Positions 62,074 to 64,000 of a stretch of 64,000 nucleotides of DNA are shown here, in pieces. The position numbers and the translations under genes were made by a program. The notes under the pieces are model-generated. The model was not told the DNA's origin. It did no database searches and saw only the letters and a list, made by a program, of their open reading frames with translations. The first letter of the stretch is position 1; the number at the start of each line of letters is the position of its first letter. Source of the stretch: Paenibacillus sp. FSL H8-0537 (lineage in GTDB: Bacteria; Bacillota; Bacilli; Paenibacillales; Paenibacillaceae); the NCBI RefSeq assembly GCF_038051995.1, contig NZ_CP150290.1, forward strand, positions 2,966,001 through 3,030,000, read 5' to 3'.

Positions 62074-62102
62074 TTGCGTATGGCATGCAATTATGGTATA
62101 TT
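62074..62102 (+). promoter_or_regulatory. Predicted sigma-A promoter for rpsB
   Basis: TTGCGT at 62074-62079, 17-bp spacer, and extended -10 TGGTATATT ending 62102. The leader to rpsB would be about 124 nt. The same TGG extended motif occurs at the smc and rplS promoters. Confidence 0.6.
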
Positions 62103-62108
62103 AATTGA

Positions 62109-62232
62109 CGGTGTTAAAAACACACGCTGATTAATTTCGTTAACGGTGCTTCTGCTTAGGTGGAAGTTTTAGCGAAAGATGACGTCGGCGGAGGGCACTA
62201 CAAAAAAACCATTATCAGGAGGTGTTGAAGAA
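62109..62232 (+). ncRNA. rpsB leader, candidate S2 autoregulatory RNA
   Basis: About 124 nt with no reading frame that fits S2 start, ending in the ribosome site AGGAGGTG (62218-62225). Part of the region (62150-62170) can form weak stems. Leader-mediated control is common for ribosomal protein genes; the evidence here is only length and position. Confidence 0.3.
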
Positions 62233-62931
62233 ATGGCGGTTATTTCCATGAAACAGCTACTTGAAGCTGGGGTACACTTCGGTCATCAGACTCGTCGTTG
62301 GAACCCGAAGATGGATCGTTATATCTTCACTGAAAGAAACGGAATTTACATTATCGATTTGCAAAAAACAGTTAAAAAAGTTGACGAGGCTTATAACTTC
62401 GTTCGCTCGATCGCTGCAGAGGGCGGCACTATGCTGTTCGTCGGCACGAAGAAGCAAGCTCAAGATTCCGTTAAGGAAGAAGCTGAGCGTTGCGGCAACT
62501 TCTACATCAACCAACGTTGGCTCGGCGGTACGCTGACTAACTTCCAAACGATTCAAAAACGTATCGACCGTTTGAAAACTTTGGAGAAATGGGAAGAGGA
62601 CGGCACTTTCGAAGTTCTTCCTAAGAAAGAAGTTATTATTCTTCGCAAAGAAAAAGACCGTTTGGAAAAATTCCTCGGCGGCATCAAAGGCATGAAATCG
62701 TTGCCTAGCGCTTTGTTCATCATCGATCCTCGTAAAGAGCGTATCGCTGTTGCTGAAGCACGCAAACTTGGAATTCCTATCGTAGGTATCGTTGATACAA
62801 ACTGCGATCCAGACGAAATTGACTATGTCATTCCTGGTAATGATGATGCAATTCGTGCAGTTAAATTGCTTACTTCTAAGATGGCTGATGCAATTGTTGA
62901 AGCTAACCAAGGTGAGCAAACAACTGCTTAA
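62233..62931 (+). CDS. rpsB: 30S ribosomal protein S2
   Basis: A 232-residue 30S protein. It begins [20 protein letters not shown], with [18 protein letters not shown] and [20 protein letters not shown]. The frame opens at 62179, but ATG 62233 is the true start: AGGAGGTG is 8 bases upstream and the N-terminus matches S2. tsf follows after a hairpin, the usual order. Confidence 0.97.
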   Translation: MAVISMKQLLEAGVHFGHQTRRWNPKMDRYIFTERNGIYIIDLQKTVKKVDEAYNFVRSIAAEGGTMLFVGTKKQAQDSVKEEAERCGNFYINQRWLGGTLTNFQTIQKRIDRLKTLEKWEEDGTFEVLPKKEVIILRKEKDRLEKFLGGIKGMKSLPSALFIIDPRKERIAVAEARKLGIPIVGIVDTNCDPDEIDYVIPGNDDAIRAVKLLTSKMADAIVEANQGEQTTA

Positions 62932-62956
62932 TTCAATAAACGTAAGCTATTAGGCG

Positions 62957-62995
62957 AAGGGCGGTCAGAAGGTGAAAGCCTCTCACCGCCCTTTT
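62957..62995 (+). terminator. Hairpin between rpsB and tsf (attenuator-like)
   Basis: AAGGGCGGT (62957-62965) pairs with ACCGCCCTT (62985-62993), followed by TTC. The T run is short, so partial termination may set the S2 to EF-Ts ratio. Confidence 0.65.
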
Positions 62996-63043
62996 CTCAC
63001 GAATACCCAAATAAATAAATCGAAACCTTCAGGAGGGCTCAAA

Positions 63044-63694
63044 ATGGCAGTTAGTGCGAGCGCAGTAAAAGAACTTCGCGAAAGAACAGGAGCAGGAATG
63101 CTCGATTGTAAAAAAGCTTTGGATCATACAGACAATGATATCACGAAAGCGATTGAATTCCTTCGTGAAAAAGGCCTTGCAGCAGCAGCTAACAAAGCTG
63201 GCCGTATCGCAACAGAAGGCGTTGTTGAATCCTACATCCACGCTGGCGGTCGTATTGGCGTTCTAGTTGAAGTTAACTGTGAAACAGACTTCGTTGCTAA
63301 AACAGACCAATTCCGCGAGTTTGCAAGAGATATCGCGATGCAAATCGCTGCAGCAAACCCTAAATTCGTTCGTCGCGAAGAAGTTCCTGGCGATGAGCTT
63401 GAAAAAGAACGCGAAATTTTGCGTGCACAAGCCCTTAACGAAGGCAAGCCTGAGAAAATCGTTGATAAAATGGTTGAAGGCCGTATTTCCAAATACTATG
63501 AAGAATATTGCTTGCTTGAGCAAACGTTCATCAAAAACCCAGACCAAACGATTTCCGAGCTTCTTAACGATAAAATCAACAAAATTGGTGAAAACATTTC
63601 AATCCGTCGTTTCGTTCGTTATGAGCTGGGCGAAGGTCTTGAGAAAAAAGTTGATAACTTCGTAGAAGAAGTTATGTCGCAAGCTAAACTGTAA
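63044..63694 (+). CDS. tsf: Elongation factor Ts (short form)
   Basis: A 216-residue nucleotide exchange factor for EF-Tu. The N-terminal UBA-like domain ([20 protein letters not shown]) and the key motif [13 protein letters not shown] (about 79-91) are present. It is about 75 residues shorter than the B. subtilis protein; the second core subdomain is reduced. The frame opens at 62972, but ATG 63044 with AGGAGGG upstream is the correct start. Confidence 0.96.
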   Translation: MAVSASAVKELRERTGAGMLDCKKALDHTDNDITKAIEFLREKGLAAAANKAGRIATEGVVESYIHAGGRIGVLVEVNCETDFVAKTDQFREFARDIAMQIAAANPKFVRREEVPGDELEKEREILRAQALNEGKPEKIVDKMVEGRISKYYEEYCLLEQTFIKNPDQTISELLNDKINKIGENISIRRFVRYELGEGLEKKVDNFVEEVMSQAKL

Positions 63695-63706
63695 ACCGAT
63701 CGCAAA

Positions 63707-63731
63707 GGCGGGGCGGGGCGTCCGCCTCGCC
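63707..63731 (+). terminator. GC-rich hairpin between tsf and pyrH
   Basis: GGCGGGGCGG (63707-63716) pairs with CCGCCTCGCC (63722-63731), one G-T pair, 5-base loop. There is no real T tract (TGCTTTC), so it may attenuate or stabilise the mRNA rather than stop transcription. Confidence 0.5.
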
Positions 63732-63815
63732 TGCTTTCGTAAGCGGAGAAACTTTATATTTTGATAACCGGATGCAATCTAAGAGCTTTAGATTCATTCA
63801 TGGAGGTAAGCAACG

Positions 63816-64000
63816 TTGGAAAAACCCGTGTTTAAACGTATAGTATTAAAAGTTAGCGGCGAATCGTTGGCAGGAAATAACGGCTACGGTATTGAGGCTT
63901 CGATAATTGCTTCTATTGCAGAGCAAGTAAAGGAAGTTGTAGCATTCGGTGTTGAAGTTGCCATTGTTGTAGGCGGCGGTAATATTTGGCGCGGAATTGC
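63816..64000 (+). CDS. pyrH: Uridylate kinase PyrH, N-terminal fragment
   Basis: The first 61 residues of UMP kinase, cut by the window end. It begins [20 protein letters not shown] and reaches [14 protein letters not shown], the nucleotide-binding motif of the amino-acid-kinase fold. The start codon is TTG 63816, preceded by GGAGGTAAG. rpsB-tsf-pyrH is the conserved order; frr normally follows. Confidence 0.95.
   Translation, partial: MEKPVFKRIVLKVSGESLAGNNGYGIEASIIASIAEQVKEVVAFGVEVAIVVGGGNIWRGI

Overview
The window is a chromosomal segment of an endospore-former-type Bacillota, most probably Paenibacillus or a close relative. The reasons are strong AGGAGG-type ribosome binding sites, frequent TTG and GTG starts, the Bacillus-type gene order acpP-fabF-rnc-smc-ftsY-ylxM-ffh-rpsP-khpA-rimM-trmD-rplS, then rbgA-rnhB-ylqG-ylqH, sucCD-dprA-topA-trmFO-hslVU-codY, a long fla/che operon, and rpsB-tsf-pyrH. 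A lepB gene next to rplS, a 216-residue EF-Ts and insertion of a comM gene distinguish it from Bacillus subtilis. No tRNA, rRNA, CRISPR array, insertion sequence or prophage gene was seen. Genus assignment is inference from gene order and protein sequence, not from a database search.

Region 1 (1-20.5 kb) is housekeeping: the end of fabG, acyl carrier protein and FabF (fatty acid synthesis); RNase III; SMC (chromosome condensation); the SRP targeting pair FtsY/Ffh with YlxM; ribosomal proteins S16 and L19 with KhpA, RimM, TrmD; signal peptidase, the 50S assembly GTPase RbgA and RNase HII; then a FliK-like/FlhB-like pair (ylqG, ylqH), a YraN endonuclease-like protein and a reverse-strand comM. 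A reverse-strand APH-fold kinase sits between rnc and smc and looks like an accessory insertion. Three intergenic gaps here hold copies of one ~100-bp palindromic repeat that I found nowhere else in the window.

Region 2 (20.8-30.7 kb) carries succinyl-CoA synthetase (sucCD), DprA, topoisomerase I, the tRNA methyltransferase TrmFO, the HslVU protease and the global regulator CodY. The xerC gene usually found between trmFO and hslV in Bacillus is absent. A compact three-way-junction hairpin lies between topA and trmFO.

Region 3 (30.9-62.0 kb) is one co-oriented flagellar/chemotaxis operon of 38 genes with very short gaps and many overlaps: rod and hook (flgB, flgC, fliE, flgD, flgE, fliK), MS and C rings (fliF, fliG, fliM, fliY), export apparatus (fliH, fliI, fliJ, fliO, fliP, fliQ, fliR, flhB, flhA), placement (flhF, flhG), stator/swarming factors (motE-like, swrD, fliL), chemotaxis (cheY, cheB, cheA, cheW, cheC, cheD), sigma-D, and a 3' tail of fapA, a His/Lys-rich small protein, a SwrB-like protein and a truncated MltG-like protein. 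An unrecognised two-helix membrane protein lies between cheD and sigD. Region 4 (62.0-64.0 kb) has rpsB, tsf and the start of pyrH, with a long rpsB leader and hairpins between genes.

Nothing here is clearly a new defence or biosynthetic system. The points most worth a second look are the dispersed repeat family, the YlqG/YlqH pair (YlqH aligns with the fragment of FlhB that self-cleavage releases), the topA-trmFO three-way junction, and the uncharacterised proteins in the sigD region.
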